Of a DNA stretch of 64,000 nucleotides, positions 6,760-15,853 are shown piece after piece. The stretch is from the NCBI GenBank assembly GCA_041652575.1, contig JBAZHC010000007.1, positions 99,152-163,151 of the forward strand. The letters are read 5' to 3'. Positions within the stretch are counted from its first letter, which is position 1; each line of letters starts with the position of its first letter. Below the pieces are notes generated by a model. The model was not told where the DNA came from. It made no database searches and saw only the letters and a program-made list of their open reading frames with translations. Position numbers and translations under genes: made by a program. The DNA is from Phycisphaerae bacterium. Lineage in GTDB: Bacteria; Planctomycetota; Phycisphaerae; Sedimentisphaerales; UBA12454.

Positions 6760-9279
6760 TTAATTACCCGTACAAAGCCATTTTTGAGCTGAATTTCGAT
6801 ATTCGCTTTGAGTCGGATTCCTGCCATTGTTTTCGCGAAATTTATTCACAAAAGCCTTGGATTTCTGAAGAAAGTTATAATGCATAAGATATGTCGGCTG
6901 TTTTATACCTTTATTATCAATCAGCCAAAAACCGGCAAAATCGTTCCTGCTTGACTGGCCGACATTGCAGTACATTTGCCAGTACAATACAAATGGACAG
7001 CCCCATTCAAATGCCGAACAGGTAACAATCCGGCTCAATCGCTCCTGCTCGAAAGCATCGGAAAGATAACTTCGCTGAAAACCGTATTCGCCGATGAATA
7101 CCCTCTTGCCGGGAATATCCTTAGCGGGGAGTTTTGATTCAAGAAAATCCAGAGATTTTTTATAACGCAGGCCGATTGCTTCGTCGCCCTGGTCGCGGTC
7201 AAGAGAATCATAGCTCGAATATGAAACGTAATCGACATTCGTAAAAGGCAGAACATTATTTGTTAAAGTATCGAGCCCTTTCATCGAATCTATAACGCGG
7301 GTAACTTCGGTGTAATTGAAGATTTCAACATTTGAATACACAATATTTTTCTTCGCGTCATCCACAGCTTTCTGGCGGATATTAAGCCAGTCAATCATAC
7401 CTTTAATCGCTTTGGGCTTGGGATCGCCCGTATAACCTTTCAGCAGCATCCAGTCGCCCTCCCAGTGGCCGAGGTAAAAAGTCTTGCCGGTATTATTGTA
7501 TTGCTGGAGCAGATAGCAGCAGAAGTCATAAAACTCATTATAGAGCGTTTCTTTTTCCTTATCTGTCATTCCATTCCGCCAGTCGCCGCCGCCAAATTCC
7601 AGGCCGCATTCATACGTCCAGAACAAATAATAATCAAAAGGCATATCCAGTATCTTTTTATAAGACGGCGATGTGCTGATAAACTGCCGAAGATTTTGGG
7701 GCCTGATTTTTTCCTTAAAATTATAAATATACGCTGACCTGCTGGATATTTCGCATTTTAGCACATTAGAACCCATATCAGCTATCGCCTTTGCCTGTTC
7801 GACAAGCAAATCATCTCCCGTCAGTTGATACATGGCCGAAAACGCCTGAGTTCCAATCGCATAATTAAACGCGCCGTATTTTTTATCCAGTGTTTTTTGC
7901 CGATCATTAAAACCTTCGGCCGAACTGAATAACTGAGGGTCTTTAGTGAGATTTAATAAAGATTTAATATATTCACCAAAAGCGCTGCTTCGATAAAAAT
8001 CCGGGGCGGTTATTCCAAAGTATATCCACGCTGAATCTTTATATCGGCCGCTATAGTTTACAACCATTCCTCCGGCATAGGATGGGCCGCCAAGCCTGTC
8101 CTGCCCGGAAAGCAGCAAAGGTACGAATAACGATTTATCCGCCGATGTAAACCCCTGGGCCGCATAAACAGGAGCGTTAACAATAGTTTTAACCCGGGGC
8201 AAATTGCATAAAATATTTTCACTGCTGTTTGATGTCAATTCCACAGGCGACTGCAAAAGATATGGAACGTAATCAGCGAAAAATCTGATTGAACAGCTTT
8301 TGGCCGCAGGCAAATTGTCCGGGATATCGCACTTCGATGTCCCTATCTCATCAAGCCAGATATTATGGTCGCCATTTCCTGCCGTCGCATACGCTGAAAG
8401 GCCTAAAAGAAGCTTGTCGGCGTTTCCGATTTTAACATAATCTCCGTTACCTCCACGGCCTCGTTCGATTGGAGTTGGATGAAATTTAAAATCGTAACAC
8501 GTCAAGGCATACTTATTCCAGGATTTCTTTAAATCAATTACCGCTATCCAGGTCGACAAATCTTTTTCGATTATCTCAATTACCACCTGAGGTGTGTTTT
8601 CGTCGCCCTTTGCCCAGAAAGATATGCAGTTATCATTTCTCTTTGTCTTTTTCGCAATTTTTGTCTGCCATAAATTCCAGCCGCTGACTTTAAAATATTT
8701 TAATTCGAAACGAGCTGCTTTACCGGAAACACCCTCCTCCGAATAAATCCGCGACGATACCGATTGATAACGTGATATGTGCTCCCAATCAGCGAAAGAC
8801 TGCTCTTCAAATGTGAAAAGATTATTGGCCTTGCCCGAGGCGTCCAGAGCAATTTTATCTCTGACATCTTTTATATCGAGCCATTGACCATTAAACTTTT
8901 TATAACCCTGTCTTACCCATTGGCCGTCAATGAAATCGTAACAATTCGCAAAAGCCGGTCCGCCCAAAAGAATAAGGTCGCCGCCGTTCTGAACAAAATC
9001 AGTCAATGGCCCGGCCCCTAAAACAGGGAAAACCGAACTATCCGGAATTATTAAACTGTCATATTTTTTTATATTAAATATATTCGAATCGCACAATTTT
9101 GGGCTGTCAAGAAGTTCAAAATCCACCTGAGCTTCTTTAAGCAAATCAATAAATGCCGCAGGGATTTTGCTGTCGGAAGGAAGTGTCCGGTCGTAAAAAA
9201 CAGCGGTTCCGGCCGGGCAGAATTGCGCAAATATAATAACAAGAAAGGCTGAAATAAAATAAAGGCTTGTCTTTTTCAT
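6760..9279 (-). CDS. large secreted putative glycoside hydrolase (paralogue of the next gene)
   Basis: An 839-residue exported protein. Residues 1-23 form a signal peptide. Residues about 24-105 look like a Rossmann/amidotransferase-like fold (IPDSSVFPV, VQNGGDLILLGGPAF). About 145-320 resemble a jelly-roll carbohydrate-binding domain (WNLWQTKIAKKTK, NCISFWAKGD). Residues about 450-839 form a TIM-barrel-like domain clearly homologous to the protein at 9352-10629. Candidate acid/base and nucleophile are E607 (LGHWEGDW) and E731 (FIGEYGF), in the spacing expected for clan GH-A retaining enzymes. ATG at 9279 is preferred (GGGA five bases upstream) to a TTG at 9294. Last gene of a run GH130, small paralogue, this gene. 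I do not recognise the GH family. Confidence 0.75.
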   Translation of the reverse strand: MKKTSLYFISAFLVIIFAQFCPAGTAVFYDRTLPSDSKIPAAFIDLLKEAQVDFELLDSPKLCDSNIFNIKKYDSLIIPDSSVFPVLGAGPLTDFVQNGGDLILLGGPAFANCYDFIDGQWVRQGYKKFNGQWLDIKDVRDKIALDASGKANNLFTFEEQSFADWEHISRYQSVSSRIYSEEGVSGKAARFELKYFKVSGWNLWQTKIAKKTKRNDNCISFWAKGDENTPQVVIEIIEKDLSTWIAVIDLKKSWNKYALTCYDFKFHPTPIERGRGGNGDYVKIGNADKLLLGLSAYATAGNGDHNIWLDEIGTSKCDIPDNLPAAKSCSIRFFADYVPYLLQSPVELTSNSSENILCNLPRVKTIVNAPVYAAQGFTSADKSLFVPLLLSGQDRLGGPSYAGGMVVNYSGRYKDSAWIYFGITAPDFYRSSAFGEYIKSLLNLTKDPQLFSSAEGFNDRQKTLDKKYGAFNYAIGTQAFSAMYQLTGDDLLVEQAKAIADMGSNVLKCEISSRSAYIYNFKEKIRPQNLRQFISTSPSYKKILDMPFDYYLFWTYECGLEFGGGDWRNGMTDKEKETLYNEFYDFCCYLLQQYNNTGKTFYLGHWEGDWMLLKGYTGDPKPKAIKGMIDWLNIRQKAVDDAKKNIVYSNVEIFNYTEVTRVIDSMKGLDTLTNNVLPFTNVDYVSYSSYDSLDRDQGDEAIGLRYKKSLDFLESKLPAKDIPGKRVFIGEYGFQRSYLSDAFEQERLSRIVTCSAFEWGCPFVLYWQMYCNVGQSSRNDFAGFWLIDNKGIKQPTYLMHYNFLQKSKAFVNKFRENNGRNPTQSEYRNSAQKWLCTGN

Positions 9280-9351
9280 TGAATTCCCGAACAAAAATTA
9301 TAGCTTATTATTCTAACAAACAATGGACGGTTTTACCAGCCGAGATGTTTT

Positions 9352-10629
9352 TTAATTTGCCTTTTTCAGATATTCCGCCGCGGCGGTCTGAAATTCCCTG
9401 TCAGATGGCTGTCTTTGATTTTGGCGCAAAAAGTCCGCTGCGAATCGTTTGGCCCAATTGTAATAATCATAATGTATCTGATATATAGGCTGTTTAACGC
9501 CTTTATTGTCAATCATCCAATAGCCTTTGGGATTGGCTCCGCCCTCCTCGGCTTCATTATCGTATATTTCCCAGTACAAAACAAAAGGACAGCCCCACTG
9601 TAAAGCGGGTATAGCAACCGCCAGAGATGCTTCTTTTTGAGCCTGCGGAGTACCGACGCAATCAAGCGGATAGCCGTATTCCCCTATAAAAACACGTTTG
9701 CCGGGAATATTTTTCGGAGGCAGTTTCGATTCGATATAATCAAGAGCGGAAGTCAATTTATCGCCAACTGCATCCAGTCGCTGCTGAAAAGTAAGATTAG
9801 CATCATAAGGGTAAATCGCATCATAAGCGGAATACGAGACATAATCTATATTAGTATTCTGCAGGACTGAATTAGTTATTGTCTTATGACCTTTCATTGC
9901 TTCGATTACAATGTTAACTTCAAGATAATTATAGATTTCAACATTTTCGTGAGGTGTATCTTTTTTTGCGGCATCAATGGCGGCCTGACGGGTATTAAGC
10001 CAGTCAGTTGTTGAAGCGATCGCCAATTCAGTTGGTTCGTTTTCGTATTTTAACGGCGGACCCATCATCGCCCAGTCGCCTTCCCATTGGCCGAAATAAA
10101 AAGTCTTCCCCGAACCGTTGTATTTTGTGAGAAGAAAACAGGCCAGCTTATATATTTCATCATAACTGTCTTTCTTCTGCTGCTGCGTCCATCCCTTGCG
10201 CAGCACATCGTTAGGCTCTACGAAACTGTAAACCCAGAAAAGATAATAATTGAAAGGCATATCTAAAATCTTCTGACAAGAAGGTTCTTTCGATGCCAAA
10301 TCTGTCAGGTTTGTGTAGCTGTCATCACTGCCGCCAAGTTTATAATGTTCGATGGACTTGGGGCCTAAATAGCATTTCAATACATTCGAGCCCATATCCA
10401 TAATCGCCTGTGCCGTTTCAACAAGTCTTGTTTCGTCTGTGAAATGATACTTTGGGCCGAATGTTTGAGTGCCGAGAACATAATTAAAAGGTTTATTGCT
10501 GTCTGATTGGTGATTGGAATTCATTTGAGACTCATTATTATCGCAGGGAGCCTGATGTTTGCATGAAGTCAGAACAAAACTTATACATATAAGAAAACAA
10601 ACCGTCCGTAGTATTGTTAATAATTTCAT
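9352..10629 (-). CDS. putative glycoside hydrolase lipoprotein
   Basis: A 425-residue lipoprotein. MKLLTILRTVCFLICISFVL leads into a lipobox LTSC, so it should be lipid-anchored. The rest matches the C-terminal 390 residues of the 839-residue neighbour: YVLGTQTFGPKYHFTDE, MGSNVLKCYL, E183 in FGQWEGDW and E317 in FIGEYGYP, a pair compatible with acid/base and nucleophile of a clan GH-A enzyme. It lacks the N-terminal Rossmann-like and jelly-roll parts of its paralogue. The start ATG at 10629 overlaps the GH130 stop codon by one base (TGATG), implying translational coupling; an in-frame start at 10686 inside the GH130 gene is less likely. The two paralogues probably divide work between membrane-bound and free forms. 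Confidence 0.78.
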   Translation of the reverse strand: MKLLTILRTVCFLICISFVLTSCKHQAPCDNNESQMNSNHQSDSNKPFNYVLGTQTFGPKYHFTDETRLVETAQAIMDMGSNVLKCYLGPKSIEHYKLGGSDDSYTNLTDLASKEPSCQKILDMPFNYYLFWVYSFVEPNDVLRKGWTQQQKKDSYDEIYKLACFLLTKYNGSGKTFYFGQWEGDWAMMGPPLKYENEPTELAIASTTDWLNTRQAAIDAAKKDTPHENVEIYNYLEVNIVIEAMKGHKTITNSVLQNTNIDYVSYSAYDAIYPYDANLTFQQRLDAVGDKLTSALDYIESKLPPKNIPGKRVFIGEYGYPLDCVGTPQAQKEASLAVAIPALQWGCPFVLYWEIYDNEAEEGGANPKGYWMIDNKGVKQPIYQIHYDYYNWAKRFAADFLRQNQRQPSDREFQTAAAEYLKKAN

Positions 10630-11654
10630 CAAACGACCATTTGCGCCGGACAGGACAGCAAATGTTCGAGGAGTTCGCTGAAACAACAGGTTGCCAATGC
10701 AACGTATTTGTCGGCGCCTCCATAATAAACAAAAAGCTGGTCGTCAAGCACAACTGTGCCGCATGGGAAAATACAGCCCTTATAATAACCGTCAAGTTCG
10801 TAATCTTCCTGCGGCTCAATAAGCCAGTCCGGCGTTCTATAAAGAACTTTGGAAGGGTCATTTAAATCCAGCAGAAACGCGCCAAGCCTGTAATGATTAT
10901 CCGGCCCAACGGCGTGATATAACGCGAACCAGCCGTATTTCGTCTTTATGGGAGGAGTGCTGCCGCCGATTTTCAGTTCCCATTCATACTCAGCTTTCAT
11001 CAGGAGTTTGCTTCGTCTGAAAGAAAATAAATCATCTGCCATTGATATCCAGATAGCGGGCCATTGTGTGCCGTAGCCGTTACCGCACCATTGAGAAGGT
11101 CGATGCAGCATAACGTATTTACCGTTAACTTTCTCAGGGAAGATAATCACGTCACGGTCGTCAATGCTCAGGTCCGTCAACACTCCGGCCCTTACAAAAC
11201 TTTTGAAATCTTCTGTAATAACAAGACTGCTTATCGAACTGTTTTCTCTCATATATTTCGGAAAATGCTCAGGACATTTGGGGTATTTATACCTGGCCTT
11301 GTCGCCAAGCCAGTATTCGCCGGGCGGAAAGAAACGGGATGCGTAAGTGATATAAAAATGTCTGCCGATTTTTACTATACGCGGGTCTTCTACGCAGCCG
11401 CTGTCATATCCATTGCCACTTGGTGAAAAAACAGGTTCGGACGAAACCTTCTCGAAATTATATCCATCTGTGCTTTTCGCCAGTCCGAAATGTATTTTGT
11501 GAAAAACATCATTGCCGGCCGCACGATAAAGCATCAAAATCTCGCCACTTTTCTCGTCATAATAGGCTGCGGGATTGGTCGTTACTGTGCTCTCCCACCA
11601 ACTACCTGGGGCGGGTGCAAGTATCGGATTACCCTGGTATCTCTCAAGCTTCAT
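10629..11654 (-). CDS. GH130 family beta-mannoside phosphorylase/hydrolase-like protein
   Basis: A 341-residue five-bladed beta-propeller enzyme with no signal peptide, so probably cytoplasmic. GH130 marks: NPAAYYDEKSGEILMLYRA at the N-terminus, HFGLAKSTDGYNFEKV, and the conserved CVEDPRIVKIG. Family members phosphorolyse or hydrolyse beta-mannosidic links, often beta-1,2-mannose or Man-GlcNAc. ATG at 11654 is chosen; TTG at 11660 is the alternative. First gene of an operon with the two tandem putative glycosidases, transcribed from an AraC-site promoter and divergent from the propeller lipoprotein/GH106 operon. Whether it is phosphorylase or hydrolase cannot be told from sequence alone. Confidence 0.85.
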   Translation of the reverse strand: MKLERYQGNPILAPAPGSWWESTVTTNPAAYYDEKSGEILMLYRAAGNDVFHKIHFGLAKSTDGYNFEKVSSEPVFSPSGNGYDSGCVEDPRIVKIGRHFYITYASRFFPPGEYWLGDKARYKYPKCPEHFPKYMRENSSISSLVITEDFKSFVRAGVLTDLSIDDRDVIIFPEKVNGKYVMLHRPSQWCGNGYGTQWPAIWISMADDLFSFRRSKLLMKAEYEWELKIGGSTPPIKTKYGWFALYHAVGPDNHYRLGAFLLDLNDPSKVLYRTPDWLIEPQEDYELDGYYKGCIFPCGTVVLDDQLFVYYGGADKYVALATCCFSELLEHLLSCPAQMVV

Positions 11655-11767
11655 ATTCAAACAACCTTCTACAAATTAAAATTATTAAAAGAAACAAGGC
11701 GGCGATAGTATATAATTTCCTCCAATCCTTTCCTTCCGGGGAAACTTACATCCCAGCCATTTAATTT

Positions 11768-11829
11768 ATTGTAGAATTTTGCCTGTTTTTAATCAATGGA
11801 CTCACTTGCTTATTTCCTGTATTATATTG
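11768..11829 (-). promoter_or_regulatory. AraC-type 21-bp direct-repeat site plus promoter for the GH130 operon
   Basis: Half-sites TGGACTCACTTG (11797-11808) and TGTATTATATTG (11818-11829). The minus strand continues TTGATT (11796-11791), a 17-bp spacer and TACAAT (11773-11768), a very good promoter. The first half-site is the more divergent. Confidence 0.7.
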
Positions 11830-11835
11830 TTTAAG

Positions 11836-11895
11836 CAATATAGTTAATGAAAACTACCATTTTGTCTATGGACGCACACCTGTATTTAATATAAA
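11836..11895 (+). promoter_or_regulatory. AraC-type 21-bp direct-repeat site plus promoter for the propeller lipoprotein/GH106 operon
   Basis: On the minus strand the half-sites read TAGACAAAATGG (11868-11857) and TTAACTATATTG (11847-11836), again 21 bp apart. On the plus strand TGGACG (11869-11874) abuts, and TATAAA (11890-11895) is a weakly spaced -10 (15 bp). The site faces away from the GH130 site, six bases from it. Confidence 0.65.
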
Positions 11896-11925
11896 AAAAT
11901 GGGCATGGTTATTACAGGACTTAAA

Positions 11926-12990
11926 ATGATTCACAAAAGCGTCTTCTTAACGGTTATCGTATTATTCTTATCCGGCTGTTCTCAAAATGCCCTTATTTCA
12001 AATAAACAGCCCGGCTTTAAAATCCACAACGCAAATAAGCTGAAATTCTCAGTTCCAACCGACAGCGGCTGTCCGGCACACTGGAGCGACAATGTTTTCT
12101 ATATTTTCGCTTCTTCTGAATTTGCCAAACGGCTTAGCGGGCCCAGTCTTTTTAATCTGAAGGATGACGGCTTTGTAAAATGGGACAGTGATGAAAAGAA
12201 AAGCCGGTGGATAGAGGCGACATATCAGGATGAAGACGGAACGCTTTACGGCTGGTATCATCACGAAAAAGGACCTGTGTGCAGGAACAGACTGCCAAAA
12301 TATTACGCCGCTCCCGCAATCGGACAAGGCGTATCTCATGATAATGGAGCAACCTGGTTTGATATGGGGTTTGTCATAGACGACGAGCCGAATAGTTTCA
12401 ACTGCGATACCCTAAATAAATATTTCCCGGGCGGTTCAGGAGATTGTTCGGTAATTGTCGATCAGAAAAAAGAATATATTTATTTTCTTTTCGGCACATA
12501 TGGCGGGGATATTGAGCAGCAAGGCATCTCCACGGCTCGCATGCTGTATAACGACAGAAAACAACCGGGCGGAAAAGTATGGAGATGGTGCGACAACGGA
12601 TGGACCCAGCCCGGCATCAACGGCAGGAACAGTCCTATATTCCCCGCAGTCGGCGATTGGCACAGCACAAAGCCCGATGCGTTCTGGGGGCCTTCGGTAC
12701 ACTGGAATACATATCTGCAATCATACGTGATGATTCTGAATCATGCCATTGACCCTAATTTTTGGCAGGAAGGGATTTATATATCGTTCAATAAAAATCT
12801 CGACAATCCGGCAGGCTGGTCCGAGCCGCAGTTATTAAGAAAAGACGGAAGCTGGTATCCGCTGATTGTCGGAACAGATAAGAAAAAACACCAAACAGAT
12901 AAACTTGCAGGTAAAAAAGCAAGATATTTCGAACAAGGGGTTTCTCTTTGGGAAATTGAGTTCTTCAAGCCCGGAGAGAAAATTAATTAA
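11926..12990 (+). CDS. secreted beta-propeller lipoprotein, glycosidase-like
   Basis: A 354-residue lipoprotein: MIHKSVFLTVIVLFLSGC ends in a lipobox (LSGC). The mature protein has bladed-propeller motifs such as GVSHDNGATWFDMGFVID, KEYIYFLFGTYGGD and WGPSVHWNTYLQSYVMILNH, like five-bladed GH43/GH117-type or sialidase-like folds. Catalytic carboxylates cannot be placed with confidence, though D/E in the conserved blades would be candidates. ATG at 11926 is chosen because AGGA lies six bases upstream; an ATG at 11899 gives nine extra residues. First gene of an operon with the GH106 gene 30 bases downstream. It likely acts at the outer cell surface on the same glycan; the exact family is not recognised. 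Confidence 0.75.
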   Translation: MIHKSVFLTVIVLFLSGCSQNALISNKQPGFKIHNANKLKFSVPTDSGCPAHWSDNVFYIFASSEFAKRLSGPSLFNLKDDGFVKWDSDEKKSRWIEATYQDEDGTLYGWYHHEKGPVCRNRLPKYYAAPAIGQGVSHDNGATWFDMGFVIDDEPNSFNCDTLNKYFPGGSGDCSVIVDQKKEYIYFLFGTYGGDIEQQGISTARMLYNDRKQPGGKVWRWCDNGWTQPGINGRNSPIFPAVGDWHSTKPDAFWGPSVHWNTYLQSYVMILNHAIDPNFWQEGIYISFNKNLDNPAGWSEPQLLRKDGSWYPLIVGTDKKKHQTDKLAGKKARYFEQGVSLWEIEFFKPGEKIN

Positions 12991-13020
12991 AACAGAATTT
13001 ATTATCGGAGAAAATTTGAA

Positions 13021-15777
13021 ATGAGAAAGAAACAAACATCCCTAATTTTAGTTTTCACAGTCATTTTTTTGGCCGCACTGACATCCTTTGCCTCCAAACA
13101 AACAGATAAATTCTACGAAGGTTTCGTCAATCCGCCTTCCGAAGTCGGACCGGACGTATATTGGTGGTGGAACGCAAATGCCTTGAGCGAAACAGAAATC
13201 AGCCGTGAGCTTGACGTACTGAAAGATGCAGGCATACAGGGCGCGCTTATATTCCCCCTTCAGGCCCCGCTCGCACCGACTAAAATTGATGACAAGTACT
13301 TGCAGTGGCTAAGTCCTGAATGGTCGAAAATGCTTAAGTTTACGACTGAAGCCGCTAAAAAACGTGATATGTATATTGATTTGCTCGTCGGCACCGGCTG
13401 GCCTTTCGGCGGACCATCTGTAGAAGACGGCGACGGCATCAAAATTATAAAACTTGCAAAAAAAGAACTTGCCGGACCGGGCACATTCAAAGGCAATATA
13501 AAAGATTTTATGGCTTTACCGCCCGGAGCGTACGGCGAAACAACGCACGGCTCCGAACCTGAAATTAAATTTTTACGGCTCCTTCCAAAAAATCCGAAGG
13601 ATTTTCAGCCGGGCATAGAGCTGAAAGATAAAATCCAGCCGGATGGTTCGGTTGAATTCGAAATTCCCGCCGGAGAACATATTCTTTATACCGGTACATA
13701 TCGGGAAGGTTTTATTGTCGTCAATATTTCAGCTCCCGGCGGCGAAGGTCCCGTGATTGACCACCTCAGCAAACCGGCTTTGGATAAATACCTGGCAAAC
13801 TTCGAAAAAGCACTTGAGCCTTACCTCGGCAAAGAGATTGGGGAAAACCTGCGTTCACTGCACTGTGATAGTTTTGAATTTACCGGCGCAAACTGGACTG
13901 CGGACCTGGCACAGGAATTTGAAAAACGCCGCGGTTATTCACTTGAACCGTATCTGCCCTTCGTTATCGAATGGCCCCCTGTATCAGGCGGACCGGGCTT
14001 TAACGAAATAATCAACAAAGTTCAATACGATTTTTGGAAAACTCAGAAAGAGCTGTTTAGCGAACGATTCCTTACAACTTTTTATGACTGGTGCCACAAA
14101 CAGGGAACAGAATGCAGAATCGAACCGTACGGCTGTTATGCAACTGACCAGGTAGAGGCAAAACTGGTTCCTGACAGACCGATGGGCGAAACATGGATTT
14201 CGATGGAATATGAAATTCCAAAAACTGAAGTCCTGATACCTGTCGGAAAGGAAAGGTCTCCACGCAATTTCGGTATATGGAGCTGTATGTCGAATAAATA
14301 CACTTCTTCAGGTGCTCACCTGTCCGGCAGACCGAATGTAAGCTGCGAAACAATGACCAGCGGCAGCGGAGCATTTTGCCTTCGCCTGCAGGATATAAAA
14401 CTTGGCCTTGATACAAGTTTTATGGCCGGCATCAATCACACTTATTATCATGGTTACAATTTATCAACTCCGCAGGCCGGTTATCCGGGTTGGTTCTACT
14501 GCGGCTCGTACATCGATGAAAAGGAACTTTGGTGGCCGTATTTCAAGGAAGTAAATACATACAATGCCCGTGTTTCTTATGTACTGCAAAAATCCGTTTC
14601 GAAATCGCAGGTCGCTTTGATTTCATGGGAAACATTCCTGTGGGAAGCAATTCATCAGAACGGTTACTGTGTCGATTACGTAAATGAAAAGATTCTTTGC
14701 GATGCAAAATCCGACCGCAAAAAACTTATCTACGGCCTGCAATCTTATGAAATTCTCATAATGAACCGCGTCGATGCAATCGAACCGCAAACCGCAAAAG
14801 CCATCAAGGACTTCGCTGAAGCCGGCGGCAAAATCATCTTCATCGACCATGCACCGAGTTACGCTCCGGGTCTCACAAATGCCGCTGAAAGAAGCAGGCA
14901 AACCAAAGAAACCATAGATGAAATCATCGAGCGATATAGAGACAGAATTTTTATAATTCCGGGCGTCGGGCAGAATGAATGGCTCGATTGGGTAACTGTC
15001 AATATCGCCAAAACCGGCATTAAACCGGCTGTCCAGATATCAAAACCCGACAATCTGCTCTATCAGATACACCAGGTAAAGGACAACAAAGATATATTCT
15101 TCTTTGCCAATCTTGATGTTGTTAATTCAAAGACCTTTACCGCGACTTTCGATATCGCGGATAAAACTCCGTGGCGATGGGACCCGATTACCGGCACTCG
15201 TTCGGTAATGCCGCACAACGGCTCATCAATCGATATCAAACTTGTGCCGGCTGAATCACTGCTGATTATTTTCGAGCCTGATTTGTCTGAAAAACCTGCA
15301 CAACAGCCCGTTGTTTATGCTGATGATTATTTCCAGATTGATACACCATGGGATTTGACGCTTAAGCACGTCAGCGGATGCACAAGCAAACTGACGCTTA
15401 CCGCATTGGTTGACTTCAGGGAAAATCCTGACCTTGCCAAATTCAGCGGTACCGCAATTTATCGTACCGAATTTGAAATTTCGGATGTTAAGCGTACATT
15501 ACTTTCACTGGGTACCATTTATGGTATTTCAGATGTCACGCTCAACGGCAAAAGCCTCGGCAATCGCTGGTGGGGCGAACATAATTATGACGCCTCCGGC
15601 GTATTGAAAGCAGGAAAGAATATTCTCGAAGTTAAAGTTGTAACCACACTTTCCAATTTCTTCCGTATATGGGACAACCCTGTTGCCAAGGTATGGACAC
15701 AGGAAAAAGGCAATTCGAGAGACCCCGTATCCGAAGGTATGGTTGGACCTGTTCGATTGATTAGACAGGAAAAGTAA
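13021..15777 (+). CDS. GH106 family alpha-L-rhamnosidase
   Basis: A 918-residue exported enzyme. Signal peptide over the first 24 residues, then FYEGFVNPPSEVGPDVYWWW, the hallmark opening of GH106. The barrel contains DAGIQGALIFPLQAP and LHCDSFEFTGANWT; the region EPYGCY/GETWISMEYE lies in the active-site half. The C-terminal 150 residues (YRTEFEISD, ISDVTLNGKSLGNRWW, GPVRLIR) form a galactose-binding-like beta-sandwich. GH106 enzymes release terminal alpha-linked L-rhamnose with inversion from pectic rhamnogalacturonan or similar glycans. Ribosome site GGAG ten bases before ATG. It supplies L-rhamnose that RhaT could import. A strong intrinsic terminator follows. Confidence 0.92.
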   Translation: MRKKQTSLILVFTVIFLAALTSFASKQTDKFYEGFVNPPSEVGPDVYWWWNANALSETEISRELDVLKDAGIQGALIFPLQAPLAPTKIDDKYLQWLSPEWSKMLKFTTEAAKKRDMYIDLLVGTGWPFGGPSVEDGDGIKIIKLAKKELAGPGTFKGNIKDFMALPPGAYGETTHGSEPEIKFLRLLPKNPKDFQPGIELKDKIQPDGSVEFEIPAGEHILYTGTYREGFIVVNISAPGGEGPVIDHLSKPALDKYLANFEKALEPYLGKEIGENLRSLHCDSFEFTGANWTADLAQEFEKRRGYSLEPYLPFVIEWPPVSGGPGFNEIINKVQYDFWKTQKELFSERFLTTFYDWCHKQGTECRIEPYGCYATDQVEAKLVPDRPMGETWISMEYEIPKTEVLIPVGKERSPRNFGIWSCMSNKYTSSGAHLSGRPNVSCETMTSGSGAFCLRLQDIKLGLDTSFMAGINHTYYHGYNLSTPQAGYPGWFYCGSYIDEKELWWPYFKEVNTYNARVSYVLQKSVSKSQVALISWETFLWEAIHQNGYCVDYVNEKILCDAKSDRKKLIYGLQSYEILIMNRVDAIEPQTAKAIKDFAEAGGKIIFIDHAPSYAPGLTNAAERSRQTKETIDEIIERYRDRIFIIPGVGQNEWLDWVTVNIAKTGIKPAVQISKPDNLLYQIHQVKDNKDIFFFANLDVVNSKTFTATFDIADKTPWRWDPITGTRSVMPHNGSSIDIKLVPAESLLIIFEPDLSEKPAQQPVVYADDYFQIDTPWDLTLKHVSGCTSKLTLTALVDFRENPDLAKFSGTAIYRTEFEISDVKRTLLSLGTIYGISDVTLNGKSLGNRWWGEHNYDASGVLKAGKNILEVKVVTTLSNFFRIWDNPVAKVWTQEKGNSRDPVSEGMVGPVRLIRQEK

Positions 15778-15789
15778 ACAAATAATTAA

Positions 15790-15822
15790 GGGGCAGACCT
15801 GTGTGTCTGCCCCTTTTTTTTT
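15790..15822 (+). terminator. intrinsic terminator after the GH106 gene
   Basis: Nine-bp stem GGGGCAGAC (15790-15798) with GTCTGCCCC (15805-15813), six-base loop, then nine T. Its form recurs at 28147-28170. Confidence 0.95.
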
Positions 15823-15853
15823 ATTTTTGCAGTAATGGGGGTCAAGCATCGCT

